Shown here: in pieces, positions 40,307 through 50,564 of the stretch
Layout: the number at the start of each line of letters is the position of its first letter
How positions within the stretch are numbered: position 1 is the first letter of the stretch
NCBI RefSeq assembly: GCF_913774235.1
Contig: NZ_CAJYDW010000012.1
Span: 434,001 to 498,000 of the forward strand
Reading direction: 5' to 3'
From: an uncultured Pseudomonas sp.
Lineage (GTDB): Bacteria; Pseudomonadota; Gammaproteobacteria; Pseudomonadales; Pseudomonadaceae
Length of the DNA stretch: 64,000 nucleotides
Program-made: the position numbers and the translations under genes
The notes under the pieces: model-generated
What the model was told of the DNA's origin: nothing
The model's input: the letters and a program-made list of their open reading frames with translations, nothing else
Databases searched by the model: none

Positions 40307-41782
40307 CTAGTCGCCGAGCAGGGTCTGCAAGGTCGTGCTGACCCCATGGGTACGCAAGTTGTACAGCTGCCGCTCGAAGGCGGCAACGAAGGCCGCGGAT
40401 TTCGGGATGTGCTTACCGAAGATTTCCTCGGCACCCAGCAGGCGTTCGGTGAGGTTCTTCTGATCCTGCACCAGCTCCTCGCAGTAGTTGGCCCGCGGAT
40501 CGGGGATGCGATAGGTCGCCCCGGTCTCGTCGACACCGCGCAGATAGACCGCCCAGGCGGCCACCACCAGGGCGGCGCGATCCAGGTCCTTGCCATCTTC
40601 GATCAGCCGATTGATGGTCGGCACGGTGAACTTGGGAAACTTGGAGGAGCCGTCGGAGCAGACCCGCTCCAGCTGGTCGGCGATGGCGCGGTTGGAGAAG
40701 CGCTCGATCAGGGTGTCCTTGTAGTCGCTGAGGTCGATCCCGGGTACCGGTGCCAGCTGGGGCGTGACGTCTTCGTCCATGTAGGTGCGGATATAGCGCA
40801 CGAACAGCGGATCGGCCATGGTCTCGTGGACGAAGCGGTAGCCCTTGAGGAAGCCCAGGTAGGTGAGGGCCAGGTGGCTGCCGTTGAGCAGCTTGATCTT
40901 CATCTCCTCGTAGGGGGTGACGTCGTCGGTGAACTGGACACCGACATCCTGCCAGGCCGGACGGCCAGCGACGAACTTGTCTTCCAGTACCCACTGCAGG
41001 AAGGGCTCGCAAACCACCGGCCAGGCATCCTCGACGCCGTGTTCGGCCAGCAGCGCCTCGCGATGGGCCGCGCTGGTCATGGGGGTGATGCGGTCGACCA
41101 TGGCATTGGGGAAGCTGACGTGTTCGGCGATCCAGCCGTGCAGCTCTTCGTCCACCAGGGCGGCATAGGCCAGCAGGGCCTTGCGGGTGACCTGACCATT
41201 GTGCGGGAGGTTGTCGCAGGACATCACGGTAAAGGGCCCGGTGCCCTCGGCGCGGCGCTTGGCCAGGGCCGCCAGCAGGAAGCCGAAGACGCTGCGCGGA
41301 TCGCCCGGATGCTGCAGGTCGTGCTGGATCTGCGGTAGCTTGAAGTTGAATTCGCCGGTGCTGTCGTCCATGCAGTAGCCGCCCTCGGTGATGGTGAGGG
41401 AGACGATGCGGGTGCTGGGGTGAGCCAGCTTGTCGATCAGGGTCTGGGTGCCGTCCTCGGCCAGCAGCATGCCGCTGATGGCGCCCACCACCCGCACCTC
41501 GGTGTCCGGCTCGTCGGCCAGCACCACCTGGGTGTAGAGATAGTCCTGGCCGGCCAGGGCATCGCGCATGGCGCGGTCTTCGGCGCGCAGGCCGACGCCG
41601 CAGATGCTCCAGTCCAGGTCACGGCCCTGGTTGAGCAGGGCTTCGGTATAGATGGCCTGGTGCGCGCGGTGGAAGCCGCCAACGCCAATGTGGACGATGC
41701 CCTGGCGCAACTCGCAGGCGGCGTAGGCGGGCTTGGCGATGTAGTCGGGAAGCTGGTCGAGATTTTGGCGATTGAGTTTCAT
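40307..41782 (-). CDS. mtlD: Mannitol 2-dehydrogenase (polyol dehydrogenase)
   Basis: 491-aa long-chain polyol dehydrogenase, NAD-dependent, oxidising D-mannitol to fructose and often D-arabitol and D-sorbitol as well. The nucleotide-binding segment is IVHIGVGGFHRAHQAIY. The catalytic region is KIKLLNGSHLALTYLGFLKG, with the Lys-Asn-His set typical of the family. The start at 41782 (MKLNRQNLD) suits the family. It lies between the ABC ATPase and the kinase, about 70 bases from each. Confidence 0.94.
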   Translation of the reverse strand: MKLNRQNLDQLPDYIAKPAYAACELRQGIVHIGVGGFHRAHQAIYTEALLNQGRDLDWSICGVGLRAEDRAMRDALAGQDYLYTQVVLADEPDTEVRVVGAISGMLLAEDGTQTLIDKLAHPSTRIVSLTITEGGYCMDDSTGEFNFKLPQIQHDLQHPGDPRSVFGFLLAALAKRRAEGTGPFTVMSCDNLPHNGQVTRKALLAYAALVDEELHGWIAEHVSFPNAMVDRITPMTSAAHREALLAEHGVEDAWPVVCEPFLQWVLEDKFVAGRPAWQDVGVQFTDDVTPYEEMKIKLLNGSHLALTYLGFLKGYRFVHETMADPLFVRYIRTYMDEDVTPQLAPVPGIDLSDYKDTLIERFSNRAIADQLERVCSDGSSKFPKFTVPTINRLIEDGKDLDRAALVVAAWAVYLRGVDETGATYRIPDPRANYCEELVQDQKNLTERLLGAEEIFGKHIPKSAAFVAAFERQLYNLRTHGVSTTLQTLLGD

Positions 41783-41850
41783 GACGACGATCCTGGAAGG
41801 CGGCGTCCCTGCCACTGGGGGCGGGCAGGGGCGGGAAAGGGAGATGACGG

Positions 41851-42948
41851 TCAGGCGGCCTGGCGCAGCAGCGGTGCCACGGCGCGGCCCTGCTCATCGA
41901 ACAGGTGGCAGAACTCCACATCCAGCGCCAGGCGCTGGCGCTCGCCATAGGCCACGGCGCAGTCGCCCGGCACCCGTACGGTCAGGGGTTCCTCGGCCTC
42001 GGTGACCATATGGCAATAGGTGTCGCTGCCCAGCCGCTCGGCCACGTCGGTGATCACCGGCAACTGGCCATCGGCGGCCAGGCGCAGGTGTTCCGGGCGG
42101 ATGCCCAGGGTCACCGGACTGCCGACCGCCAGGCCATCGCCCCGCCGCGGCAGACGCAGGCGCGGGCCGGCCTCCAGCGCCACCTCGACGCCCTGGGCGT
42201 CGGTGGCGGCCACCTTGCCCTTGAGGAAGGCCATCTTCGGCGTGCCGAGGAAGCCGGCGACGAAGAGGTTGGCCGGATGGTGATAGAGCTCCAGGGGCGA
42301 ACCGACCTGCTCGATGCGGCCACCGTTGAGCACCACCACCTTGGTCGCCAGGGTCATGGCTTCCACCTGGTCGTGGGTCACGTAGATCATGGTGGCCTGC
42401 AGCTCCTGGTGCAGCCGCGCCAGTTCCAGGCGCATCTGCACGCGCAGGGCGGCATCCAGGTTGGAGAGGGGTTCGTCGAACAGGAAGATCTTCGGCTGGC
42501 GAACGATGGCCCGGCCGATGGCCACCCGCTGGCGCTGGCCACCGGAGAGCTGGCGCGGCTTGCGTTCCAGCAAGGGCGTCAGCTCGAGGATGCGCGCGGC
42601 ATCGCTGACCTTGCGCTCCACTTCCTGCTTGTCGACCTTGGCCAGGTCCAGGGCGAAGGAAAGGTTCTTGCGCACGCTCATGTGCGGATAGAGGGCATAG
42701 GTCTGGAACACCATGGCCAGGTCGCGCTTGGCCGGCGAGACCTCGGTGATGTCGCGTCCGTCCAGTTCCAGGGTGCCGCTGGTGACTTCCTCCAGGCCGG
42801 CGATGAGGCGCAACAGCGTCGACTTGCCGCAACCGGACGGGCCGACGAAGACCACGAATTCGCGGTCGTGGATGTCCAGGTCGACACCCTTGATGATCTC
42901 GATGGCGTCGAAGCCCTTGCGCAGGCTGCGGATTTTCAGATTGGCCAT
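41851..42948 (-). CDS. mtlK: Polyol ABC transporter ATP-binding protein
   Basis: 365-aa MalK/UgpC-type ATPase that powers the importer. Walker [10 protein letters not shown], signature [10 protein letters not shown], Walker [14 protein letters not shown] and the H-loop [10 protein letters not shown] are all intact. The C-terminal third is the TOBE/MalK regulatory region ([16 protein letters not shown]). It starts at 42948, 19 bases after the permease. Confidence 0.95.
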   Translation of the reverse strand: MANLKIRSLRKGFDAIEIIKGVDLDIHDREFVVFVGPSGCGKSTLLRLIAGLEEVTSGTLELDGRDITEVSPAKRDLAMVFQTYALYPHMSVRKNLSFALDLAKVDKQEVERKVSDAARILELTPLLERKPRQLSGGQRQRVAIGRAIVRQPKIFLFDEPLSNLDAALRVQMRLELARLHQELQATMIYVTHDQVEAMTLATKVVVLNGGRIEQVGSPLELYHHPANLFVAGFLGTPKMAFLKGKVAATDAQGVEVALEAGPRLRLPRRGDGLAVGSPVTLGIRPEHLRLAADGQLPVITDVAERLGSDTYCHMVTEAEEPLTVRVPGDCAVAYGERQRLALDVEFCHLFDEQGRAVAPLLRQAA

Positions 42949-42967
42949 GATGGGAATCCTCTTGTTC

Positions 42968-43801
<834 letters not shown>

Positions 43802-43811
43802 GATGGGGTCC

Positions 43812-44744
43812 TCACTGTTGGGTCAGGTTCTTGCCGAGCATCCGTACCAGGATGATGGCGGCGATGTTGGCGATGAGTACGGCGATCAGGCCGCCGGCGG
43901 AGGCCAGGCCGACGTCGAATTGCAGCAGGGCCTGGTTGTAGATCAGGTAGGCCAGGTTGGTGGAGGCGAAGCCCGGACCGCCGCTGGTGGTGGTGTAGAT
44001 CTCGGCGAACACCGACAGCAGGAAGATGGTCTCGATCATCACCACCACGGCGATGGGGCGCGCCAGGTGCGGCAGGGTCAGGTGCCAGAAGATCGCCAGC
44101 GGACCGGCGCCGTCCAGGCGGGCGGCTTCCTTCTGTTCCTGGTCCAGCGACTGCATGGCGGTCATCAGGATGAGGATGGCGAAGGGTAGCCACTGCCAGG
44201 AGACGATCAGGATGATCGACAGCAGCGGATGGCTGGCCAGCCAGTCCACCGGGGTGGCGCCGAACAGCTTCCATACCGCGGCGAGGATGCCGGAGACCGG
44301 GTGGAAGATCAGGTTCTTCCAGATCAGGGCGCTGACCGTGGGCATGATGAAGAAGGGTGAGATCAACAGGACGCGCACGAGGCCGCGGCCGAAGAACTCA
44401 CTGGCCTCCAGCAGCGCCGAGATCAGCACACCGAAGACCACGCTGATCGCCAGCACGCTGCCCACCAGCAGCAGGGTGTTGGTCATGCCGGGCCAGAAGC
44501 CGGCATCGGTGACGAAGTATTCGAAGTTTTCCAGGCCGACGAAGGCGTGCTCGCCGGGATACAGCAGGTTGTAGCGGATCAGCGAGAACCAGATGGTCAT
44601 GCCCAGGGGCACCAGCATCCACACCAGCAGCAGGGCGACCGAGGGGCTGATCAGGAACCAGCCCGGGCTGGCGCGGCGGCGTTGACGGCGCACAGGGGCG
44701 GTGGGGGTATCGACGACGGGCGTCTTGAGCGTAGAAGTCTGCAT
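43812..44744 (-). CDS. mtlF: Polyol ABC transporter permease 1
   Basis: 310-aa CUT1 permease and partner of the one at 42968. It has a Arg-rich cytoplasmic N-terminus, then WFLISPSVALLLVWMLVP as first membrane segment. The EAA loop EAARLDGAGPLAIFWHLTLP is clear. I start at ATG 44744 because CGGAGC lies just upstream; the TTG at 44759 is less likely. Confidence 0.94.
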   Translation of the reverse strand: MQTSTLKTPVVDTPTAPVRRQRRRASPGWFLISPSVALLLVWMLVPLGMTIWFSLIRYNLLYPGEHAFVGLENFEYFVTDAGFWPGMTNTLLLVGSVLAISVVFGVLISALLEASEFFGRGLVRVLLISPFFIMPTVSALIWKNLIFHPVSGILAAVWKLFGATPVDWLASHPLLSIILIVSWQWLPFAILILMTAMQSLDQEQKEAARLDGAGPLAIFWHLTLPHLARPIAVVVMIETIFLLSVFAEIYTTTSGGPGFASTNLAYLIYNQALLQFDVGLASAGGLIAVLIANIAAIILVRMLGKNLTQQ

Positions 44745-44865
44745 GGCAATGCTCCGCAAGGCAGGGGCCGAGGCGGGTCCCTGGCGTCTCGCGAGGCCAG
44801 GGGCGGTTCAGGCGGGAAAGGCCACGAAGCCGGGTACCGCGCGTGGCGGTACCCGGCGCCGAGGA

Positions 44866-46191
44866 CTACTTGGGATAGCCGGCGCGCTTCATTTCCCGAG
44901 CGGTGGACTGCTGCGCGGCCTGCAGAGCTTGTTCGACCCCCATCTGCCCGGTAAGGGCGGCGGCGAACAGCTTGCCGACCGAGGTGCCGATGGCCTGGAA
45001 CTCGGGGATGGTCACGTACTGGATCCCCACGTAAGGCACCGGCTTGGCCGAGGGATGCGCCGGATCGGCGTGCTGCAGCATCTCCAGCGACACCTTGGCG
45101 AAGGGCGCCGCATCCATGTAGGCCTGGCTGTAGGTGGACTTGCGGGTGCCCGGCGGCACGTTGGCGATGCCGTCCTTGTCCGCCACCAGCTTGGCGTAGT
45201 CCTTGGAGGTGGCCCAGGTAACGAAGGTCTTGGCCGCGTCCTTGTGCTTGGACGTCGCCGGGATGCCCAGCGACCAGGCGTACAACCAGGACGAGCCCTT
45301 GTCGGTGACCTCCCGCGGCGAGGCGGCGAAACCGACGCTGTCGGCGACCTTGCTCTGGCTCTTGTCCATGGTGAAGGAACCGGCCACGCTGGCATCGACC
45401 CAGATGGCGCACTTGCCGCTGTTGAACAGCGCCAGGTTTTCATTGAAGCCGTTGCTGGAGGCGCCGGGCGGGCCGTACTTCTTCATGTTGGTGACGTAGT
45501 AGTTGGCCGCCGCGGTCCACTCCGGACCGGTGAATTCCGGTTGCCACTTCTCATCGAACCAGCGCGCGCCGAAGGCATTGGCCATGGTGGTGACCAGTGC
45601 CATGTTCTCGCCCCAGCCGGCCTTGCCCCTCAGGCAGAGACCGTATTGGTCCTTGTCCGGCTGGTGTAGCTTGCCGGCGAATTCGGCGATCTGCGTCCAG
45701 GTGGGCTGGGCGGGCATGGTCAGGCCGGCCTGTTTGAACAGATCCTTGCGGTAATAGGTGATGGAGCTTTCCGCGTAGAAGGGCAGCGCATAGAGGGTGC
45801 CCTTGACCGACAGGCCTTCACGCACCGAGGGGAAGAGATCTTCCAGGTCGTAGTTGGCGGGCAGATCCTTCATCGGCTCCAGCCAGTTCTGGGCGCCCCA
45901 GAGACCGGTTTCGTACATGCCGATGGTGAGGACGTCGAACTGGCCGCCCTGGGTGGCGATATCGGTGGTCAGACGCTGGCGCAGCACGTTTTCTTCGAGC
46001 ACCACCCAGTTGAGCTTGATGTCGGGATGCTGTTCTTCGAAGGTCTTGGACAGCCGCTGCATGCGGATCATGTCGCTGTTGTTGACCGTGGCGATGGTGA
46101 CCGTCTCGGCCGCCTGCAGCGATAGCGAGAAGGTGATACCGGCAGAGAGGGTGACCGCGGACAACAAAAGCGCTTTTGGTGTTGTTTTCAT
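44866..46191 (-). CDS. mtlE: Polyol ABC transporter substrate-binding protein
   Basis: 441-aa periplasmic binding protein, first gene of the operon and expected to be its most abundant product. Signal peptide MKTTPKALLLSAVTLSAGIT to LQAAE. Mature start ETVTIATVNNSDMIRMQRLS, then the CUT1 binding-protein pattern (FEEQHPDIKLNWVVLEENVL). ATG at 46191 follows GGAG. The long frame to 46359 is not used. The MtlR regulator known to control this operon in P. fluorescens is not in the window; the promoter must lie in 46192-46405. Confidence 0.94.
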   Translation of the reverse strand: MKTTPKALLLSAVTLSAGITFSLSLQAAETVTIATVNNSDMIRMQRLSKTFEEQHPDIKLNWVVLEENVLRQRLTTDIATQGGQFDVLTIGMYETGLWGAQNWLEPMKDLPANYDLEDLFPSVREGLSVKGTLYALPFYAESSITYYRKDLFKQAGLTMPAQPTWTQIAEFAGKLHQPDKDQYGLCLRGKAGWGENMALVTTMANAFGARWFDEKWQPEFTGPEWTAAANYYVTNMKKYGPPGASSNGFNENLALFNSGKCAIWVDASVAGSFTMDKSQSKVADSVGFAASPREVTDKGSSWLYAWSLGIPATSKHKDAAKTFVTWATSKDYAKLVADKDGIANVPPGTRKSTYSQAYMDAAPFAKVSLEMLQHADPAHPSAKPVPYVGIQYVTIPEFQAIGTSVGKLFAAALTGQMGVEQALQAAQQSTAREMKRAGYPK

Positions 46192-46405
46192 CGTGCACTC
46201 CGCGTCCTGTGCAAAAGCAGCGGACGTCTTTCTTGTTGTTGTAACCCACCGCGCAGCCCGTGGTGACGGCCTTTGCAGCGGAAGCCATGGATGGATTACA
46301 GCCCGATGGCGCGTGGGAAACAAATGCTCGAAGACACCAAAAACTGTACTTTTTTGCACCTCAAGCAGGAGGGTTTGCTATAGAGGGCTATCAGTCGCGA
46401 CCCCG

Positions 46406-46723
46406 TCAGAGGCTTTGCGCCTTCACCTTGGTGATGCCGTCTTCGCGATACAGCTGCAAGGTGCCGGGCGTGGATTCGATTACCCGCTCATTCTCGATCA
46501 GGAAGGAATAGACGGGCGTGGCACTGCCGGGCGCACGCAGGTTGCGGTACTCATAGACCATCAACGAATCCAGTTGCGATACATGCTGAGGCGTCCCAAA
46601 ACTTTGCCTGAGCTGCGCCTGGGAGCGACCGCTGAATTGAGAGGGGTCAGCTGGCGGGGACGGGGGCGCCGAGCTGCAACCCGACAGAACGACGAGCGAC
46701 AGTACGAAGGATAGGCGTTTCAT
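46406..46723 (-). CDS. Small lipoprotein with SmpA/BamE-like look
   Basis: 105-aa lipoprotein: signal MKRLSFVLSLVVLSGC, with the lipobox cysteine at residue 16. The mature part contains FSGRSQAQLRQSFGTPQHV and VYEYRNL, reminiscent of the helix-strand pattern of SmpA/OmlA-type folds where a short helix precedes GxP. That similarity is weak. The C-terminus is KVKAQSL. It stands alone, upstream of mtlE and in the same orientation, so readthrough into it from mtlE is not possible. Confidence 0.75.
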   Translation of the reverse strand: MKRLSFVLSLVVLSGCSSAPPSPPADPSQFSGRSQAQLRQSFGTPQHVSQLDSLMVYEYRNLRAPGSATPVYSFLIENERVIESTPGTLQLYREDGITKVKAQSL

Positions 46724-46876
46724 GGCAGCTCCAAGGGCACGTCAAAAAGGCAGTTCGAATAGACTGCCTATAGATCCAGACGGACCTGCAAAAAAACGTT
46801 TCATTCCAACGACAGGAAGAAAAATAGGCGAAGCGCCGTGTCATTCGTCGGCAACTACCTGCCCGGGCGATGGCGC

Positions 46877-47122
46877 TCAGAAAACCCAGCGCTGTTCCTG
46901 GGCTAAAGGCAGGCGCTCGTTGAGCCAGCGCGCCTCATCGGTAACCGACTTGTCGCCAGCGGCACGCGAGTCGGCGCCGGGAACGATGGCATGGGGGAGG
47001 GCGGTGTTGGCCTTGAGGCCGAGATCGGCGAGCCTGGGCTGGGGCACTGACGGAAGAGTGGCCGCCTGAGCATCGAAGGTGATGAAAAGGGCGAAGGCGC
47101 TGGCCAGTGTGCGAATTCCCAT
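46877..47122 (-). CDS. Small exported hypothetical protein, 81 aa
   Basis: Signal peptide (MGIRTLASAFALFITFDAQA) followed by about 60 polar residues (TLPSVPQPRLADLGLKANT, ending LAQEQRWVF). The start has AGGAG nine bases upstream. No cysteine, so not a lipoprotein, and no domain I recognise. It is probably periplasmic. The function is unknown. Confidence 0.65.
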   Translation of the reverse strand: MGIRTLASAFALFITFDAQAATLPSVPQPRLADLGLKANTALPHAIVPGADSRAAGDKSVTDEARWLNERLPLAQEQRWVF

Positions 47123-47284
47123 TCCTTGGGTCTCCTGGTGGATCTGAACCGCGACTCTACCATTCCATGTAGGTTTTGGTTCCCCAATAGTTATACCTTA
47201 ATGCACAAATGTGACCTGCTTTCCACTCCGGATCGCTAGGTTGTCACACCGCTGGCGATCCGGAGCGAACAGGGCGCTAGTGCT

Positions 47285-47725
47285 TCAACAGACCGGTGCG
47301 GCCTCGCTGTGCTGAGCGGCCAGGTAGGCGAACAGGGCGGTGCTGTCCGAAACCAGGCTCAGCAACGTCCGACTGCCCTGGGGTTCCTGACGTAACAACA
47401 CTTTTTCACCGCGGTTGTTCAGATAGAGGGTGTATTCCGGCGTGCTGGACTGTGCCTTGAAACCTTCGCCCATGAGGGCACTGCCCAGCGCCATGCGCTG
47501 CGGCATGTCGCCTGTGCCTTGCCATTGGAAGGCGCGGATACCGAGGTTTTCCAGGGTTTCGGCAACGGGGCAATCGATGACCAGCGGAGGGTGATCGAAC
47601 AGCGGGAACTCTTGGGCCAGCAATTCGAGATGCCGCTCCAGGTTTTCGAAATGTTTTCTGGGAATCAGTCGGCGCAGCTGCTGCAGCTGACCATTGCCTT
47701 GGAAAAGCGACGTTTGGGCGGTCAT
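47285..47725 (-). CDS. Conserved hypothetical protein, 146 aa
   Basis: Soluble protein of unknown function. N-terminal half is helical (LRRLIPRKHFENLERHLEL); the C-terminal half has short strands (EYTLYLNNRGEKVLLRQ) and ends with AAPVC. ATG at 47725 is set by GGAGG five bases upstream. The frame stays open far to the right over the antisense of the inositol-phosphatase gene, but that extension is a shadow. It is a single-gene unit. Confidence 0.7.
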   Translation of the reverse strand: MTAQTSLFQGNGQLQQLRRLIPRKHFENLERHLELLAQEFPLFDHPPLVIDCPVAETLENLGIRAFQWQGTGDMPQRMALGSALMGEGFKAQSSTPEYTLYLNNRGEKVLLRQEPQGSRTLLSLVSDSTALFAYLAAQHSEAAPVC

Positions 47726-47992
47726 GGCGTCCTCCGGGTACATCGAGCGCTCAAGGATTCTGACCGGCTGCCAGCGGATTTGGTGCGATCCACTGACGCA
47801 TTTCGCCGTATCGACTGTAGGTAACCGACAGACTGCATTAGGGAGATGACATGGGAATGACCACGGCCTTAAGTCAGACTTCACTGTCGCGGCCAGCGGG
47901 ACCGCTGCGTTGCTTGGCCTCTCGGCCCGCGAGGGATTCTTTTCCCTGCGTCGAGCTGGCACCCTGGTCTCTTTATCGCCACAGGAACGCCC

Positions 47993-48802
47993 ATGACCAC
48001 TCTCGATCCCGCCATCGCCGCCCGCTACCTTGCCGTCCAGGAAATCGCCCGGGAGGCGGCTCAGCGCGGCCTCGATTTCTATCGGCAGCGCGGCGCCCTC
48101 CAGGTGGATCACAAGGGCGATGATTTGCAAGACGTGGTCAGCATCGCCGACAAGACCCTGGAAGACCTGATCCGCCAGCGCCTGAGCGAACGCTTTCCCG
48201 AGGATGGGCTGCTGGGCGAAGAGGGCGGCGCCACCGACCTGAGCGCACCCTATCTGTGGGTCATAGATCCCATCGATGGCACCGCGCCCTTTCTCAATGG
48301 CCTGCACAACTGGTGCGTCTCCATCGGTCTGATGCGTGACGGCGAGCCGTTGCTCGGTGCCATCGCCGACCCCAATCACGGCGAACTCTTCCATGGCCTG
48401 CGCGGCCACGGCGCCTTCGTCAACGACCAGCCGCTGCGTGTCCATGCCGCCACCGACATCCGCCAGGGCCTCACCGGTCTGGGCACTACCCACCGCCGCG
48501 GCAAGGAACACTTCCTGCCCTTCGTCACCGGCCTGCTGGCCGAGGGCGGCCAATTCTTCCGCAACGGCTCGGGTGCCTTGATGACCGCCTACGTGGCGGC
48601 CGGACGCCTGATCGGCTACTACGAAACCCTCATCCATGGCTGGGATTGCCTGGCCGGTCTGGTCCTCATCCAGGAGGCTGGGGGCCGCCGCAATGCCTTC
48701 CTGCGCAACGACGGCCTGGTCAACGGCAATCCGCTGCTGGTAGCGGCGCCCGGCGTCTACGACCAGCTCGCCGCCCTGGTCGGTCCCTCGCTGGACGGCT
48801 GA
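47993..48802 (+). CDS. Inositol monophosphatase family protein
   Basis: 269-aa Mg-dependent phosphomonoesterase of the IMPase/FBPase fold. Metal-site motifs: LGEEGG (Glu), WVIDPIDGTAPFLNG (two Asp and the lithium-sensitive loop) and a late GWDCLAG region with the third Asp. DDLQDVVSIADKTLEDLI is the N-terminal signature. Candidate substrates are inositol phosphate or histidinol phosphate; the sequence does not decide. It has its own AGGA ribosome binding site. It is not part of the his operon. Confidence 0.9.
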   Translation: MTTLDPAIAARYLAVQEIAREAAQRGLDFYRQRGALQVDHKGDDLQDVVSIADKTLEDLIRQRLSERFPEDGLLGEEGGATDLSAPYLWVIDPIDGTAPFLNGLHNWCVSIGLMRDGEPLLGAIADPNHGELFHGLRGHGAFVNDQPLRVHAATDIRQGLTGLGTTHRRGKEHFLPFVTGLLAEGGQFFRNGSGALMTAYVAAGRLIGYYETLIHGWDCLAGLVLIQEAGGRRNAFLRNDGLVNGNPLLVAAPGVYDQLAALVGPSLDG

Positions 48803-48888
48803 GGGCGCCGGGACCTCCCACCGCTGTGGGCAGGACGATCGCCGCAGCGGCTGGTCCAAATCCGCAACATTCGCAGGGGGAGACGACG

Positions 48889-49272
48889 ATGAACGCCAGG
48901 CTGATGGGTACGCTGTTGGCTACCGTCTTGGTGTTGCCCGGCTGGGCCCAGGCGGCCGAGGCGAAGGGTTGCGCCGCGAAGCGGCTCGACCTGGAGCGCC
49001 AGATCGCCGCGGCCGAGGCGCAAGGCAACCGCGGGCGGGTGGCGGGGTTGCGCCGGGCGCTGAGCCAGGTGCAGGCGACCTGCACCGATGACGGCCTGCG
49101 TCAGCAGCGCCTCGACGACATCCAGGACAAACTCCGCCAGGTCGGCGAGCGCGAGCGGGAGTTGCAGGAAGCCCGCGCCGAGGGCGACGCCGACAAGATC
49201 CAGAAGCGCGTCGACAAACTGAGCGAGGCTCGCCGGGAATTGGCGGAGGCGCGTGCCGAACTGCAGCGCTGA
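48889..49272 (+). CDS. DUF1090 periplasmic coiled-coil protein
   Basis: 127 aa: signal peptide to GWAQA, then a mature protein almost entirely made of charged heptads (KRLDLERQIAAAEAQGN, LDDIQDKLRQVGERERELQE). Two cysteines in the mature part (KGCAAKRL, ATCTDDG) are spaced as in DUF1090 and may form a disulphide. YqjC of E. coli is a relative. Ribosome binding site GGGGGAGA. The role is unknown. Confidence 0.85.
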   Translation: MNARLMGTLLATVLVLPGWAQAAEAKGCAAKRLDLERQIAAAEAQGNRGRVAGLRRALSQVQATCTDDGLRQQRLDDIQDKLRQVGERERELQEARAEGDADKIQKRVDKLSEARRELAEARAELQR

Positions 49273-49278
49273 GCGGCT

Positions 49279-49845
49279 TCAGCGCTGGTCCTGGCGATAG
49301 ATGCTCGGCTGCCAGTAGTCCTTCAGCAGCAGATGCAGAGGGCCACGCCAGCCGCGCTTGCGCAACTGCCAGGCGATCAGCACGTTCATGATCCCGTGGC
49401 CCATCAAGAGCACCGAGCCGTGCCGCTCGGCCAGTTCGATTAGTCGCTCGGCCGCCTCGCTCGCCCGTACGGATGATTTGCCGATGGACTCGGTATGGGC
49501 GGCGAAGCCTAGGAACCACGCCGAACGAAACAGCAGGCGCCAGGCCTTGACCGGCAGCCGGGGGGCGTCCACTTCCAGATAGGGCAGGTGCGCTTCCGCA
49601 TAGACTTCATCGGTCGGACTGTTCGGGTGGCCCACCAGATACTCCAGCGAACGTACGCAACGACTGATCGGACTGCTCAGGACCTGACCCGCCTGCTGCG
49701 CCAGTTGGCGTGTCTCGCTAGGCACCTGGTCACCGGGTACCGGGGCCTGCTGATAGCGGGCTACCCACTCCTTCATCTCCCGGGGCGTGCAGCGAGCCTT
49801 GCTGGAGAGATCGGGTTTGCCGTGGCGGACCAGGATGATGTGCAT
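49279..49845 (-). CDS. Histidine phosphatase family protein
   Basis: 188-aa phosphatase of the phosphoglycerate-mutase-like branch. The phospho-His motif is ILVRHGKPDL with His8, SSPISRCVRSLEYL supplies the second Arg, and LLMGHGIMNVLIAW the second His. No signal peptide. The substrate is not predictable from sequence. It converges on the DUF1090 gene with a 6-base gap. Confidence 0.88.
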   Translation of the reverse strand: MHIILVRHGKPDLSSKARCTPREMKEWVARYQQAPVPGDQVPSETRQLAQQAGQVLSSPISRCVRSLEYLVGHPNSPTDEVYAEAHLPYLEVDAPRLPVKAWRLLFRSAWFLGFAAHTESIGKSSVRASEAAERLIELAERHGSVLLMGHGIMNVLIAWQLRKRGWRGPLHLLLKDYWQPSIYRQDQR

Positions 49846-50117
49846 GACGCCTGCCTTGAGAAAGATGGCTTCTAGACCGCAGCCACGGCTTTTCGTCTCG
49901 AACGGGTACGAAGGCTGACGATGATGTCAATGTGCCACTCATACCCTTTGACCTGCCGCTTGGCTTTTTTAACTACAAAAGGTGACATGCATCACGAAAA
50001 TGGCGACATAGAGGCTGTTTACGGATCGCTGTCCCGGCCAGACTCTTGGCTCTCCGCCGGTCACGGGCCTAAGCCCGTGAGCCGCGCCGAGCCCCTCTGT
50101 CTTGGGACAAGGACGCC

Positions 50118-50564
50118 ATGAGAAGACCTTCGCTCGCCTCGTTGTTGCTGCTGTTGTGGATGTTGGCAAATCCTTTGTTCGCTGCCGAAGACGGCCATGT
50201 GGCGCTGATCAAGAGTCTTTCCGGCAGCGTCAAGATAGAGCGTCAGACGACGACCCTCGATGCCCACGCCGGAGACACCCTGCAGGTCTCGGACCGGCTG
50301 CAGGCCGGGCCCGAGGCTACCGCGGCCATCGTCTTCGTCGACGGTACCTTGCTCACCCTGGGCAGCGGCGCTGATATCCAACTGCGTGATTACGTCTTCG
50401 AGCCGCGCAGCAGCCGCTATGGCTTTTCGCTCTATCTGCACAAGGGATCGGCGATCTACTCCTCCGGCAAGATCGGCAAGGTCGCCCCGGATTCGGTGAA
50501 GATCGAGACACCCACCGCCACCATAGGCGTGCGCGGCACCCGTTTCCTGGTCCAGGCGCAATGA
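50118..50564 (+). CDS. FecR-domain exported protein
   Basis: 148-aa secreted protein: signal peptide MRRPSLASLLLLLWMLANPLF to A, then a FecR domain across nearly the whole mature part. Marks are VALIKSLSGSVKIERQ, LQVSDRLQAGPEATAAIVFVDGT, YLHKGSAIYSS and VKIETPTATIGVRGTRFLV. Unlike anti-sigma FecR proteins, it has no cytoplasmic N-terminal domain and no internal membrane segment, so it should be a free periplasmic ligand-binding or scaffold domain. It overlaps the OmpA-type gene by four bases and heads an operon with a CHASE2-HD-GYP protein. A sensory or partner role for that protein is inferred. Confidence 0.87.
   Translation: MRRPSLASLLLLLWMLANPLFAAEDGHVALIKSLSGSVKIERQTTTLDAHAGDTLQVSDRLQAGPEATAAIVFVDGTLLTLGSGADIQLRDYVFEPRSSRYGFSLYLHKGSAIYSSGKIGKVAPDSVKIETPTATIGVRGTRFLVQAQ

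Noticed and set aside
46192-46405. MtlR operator upstream of mtlE
   Set aside because: An AT-rich stretch with GTGCAAAAAAGTACAG is present, but I know no reliable consensus to support a site.
50118-50564. FecR anti-sigma factor controlling the TonB receptor at 53630
   Set aside because: The protein has a cleavable signal peptide and no cytoplasmic domain or internal membrane helix; there is no FecI-like sigma gene nearby.
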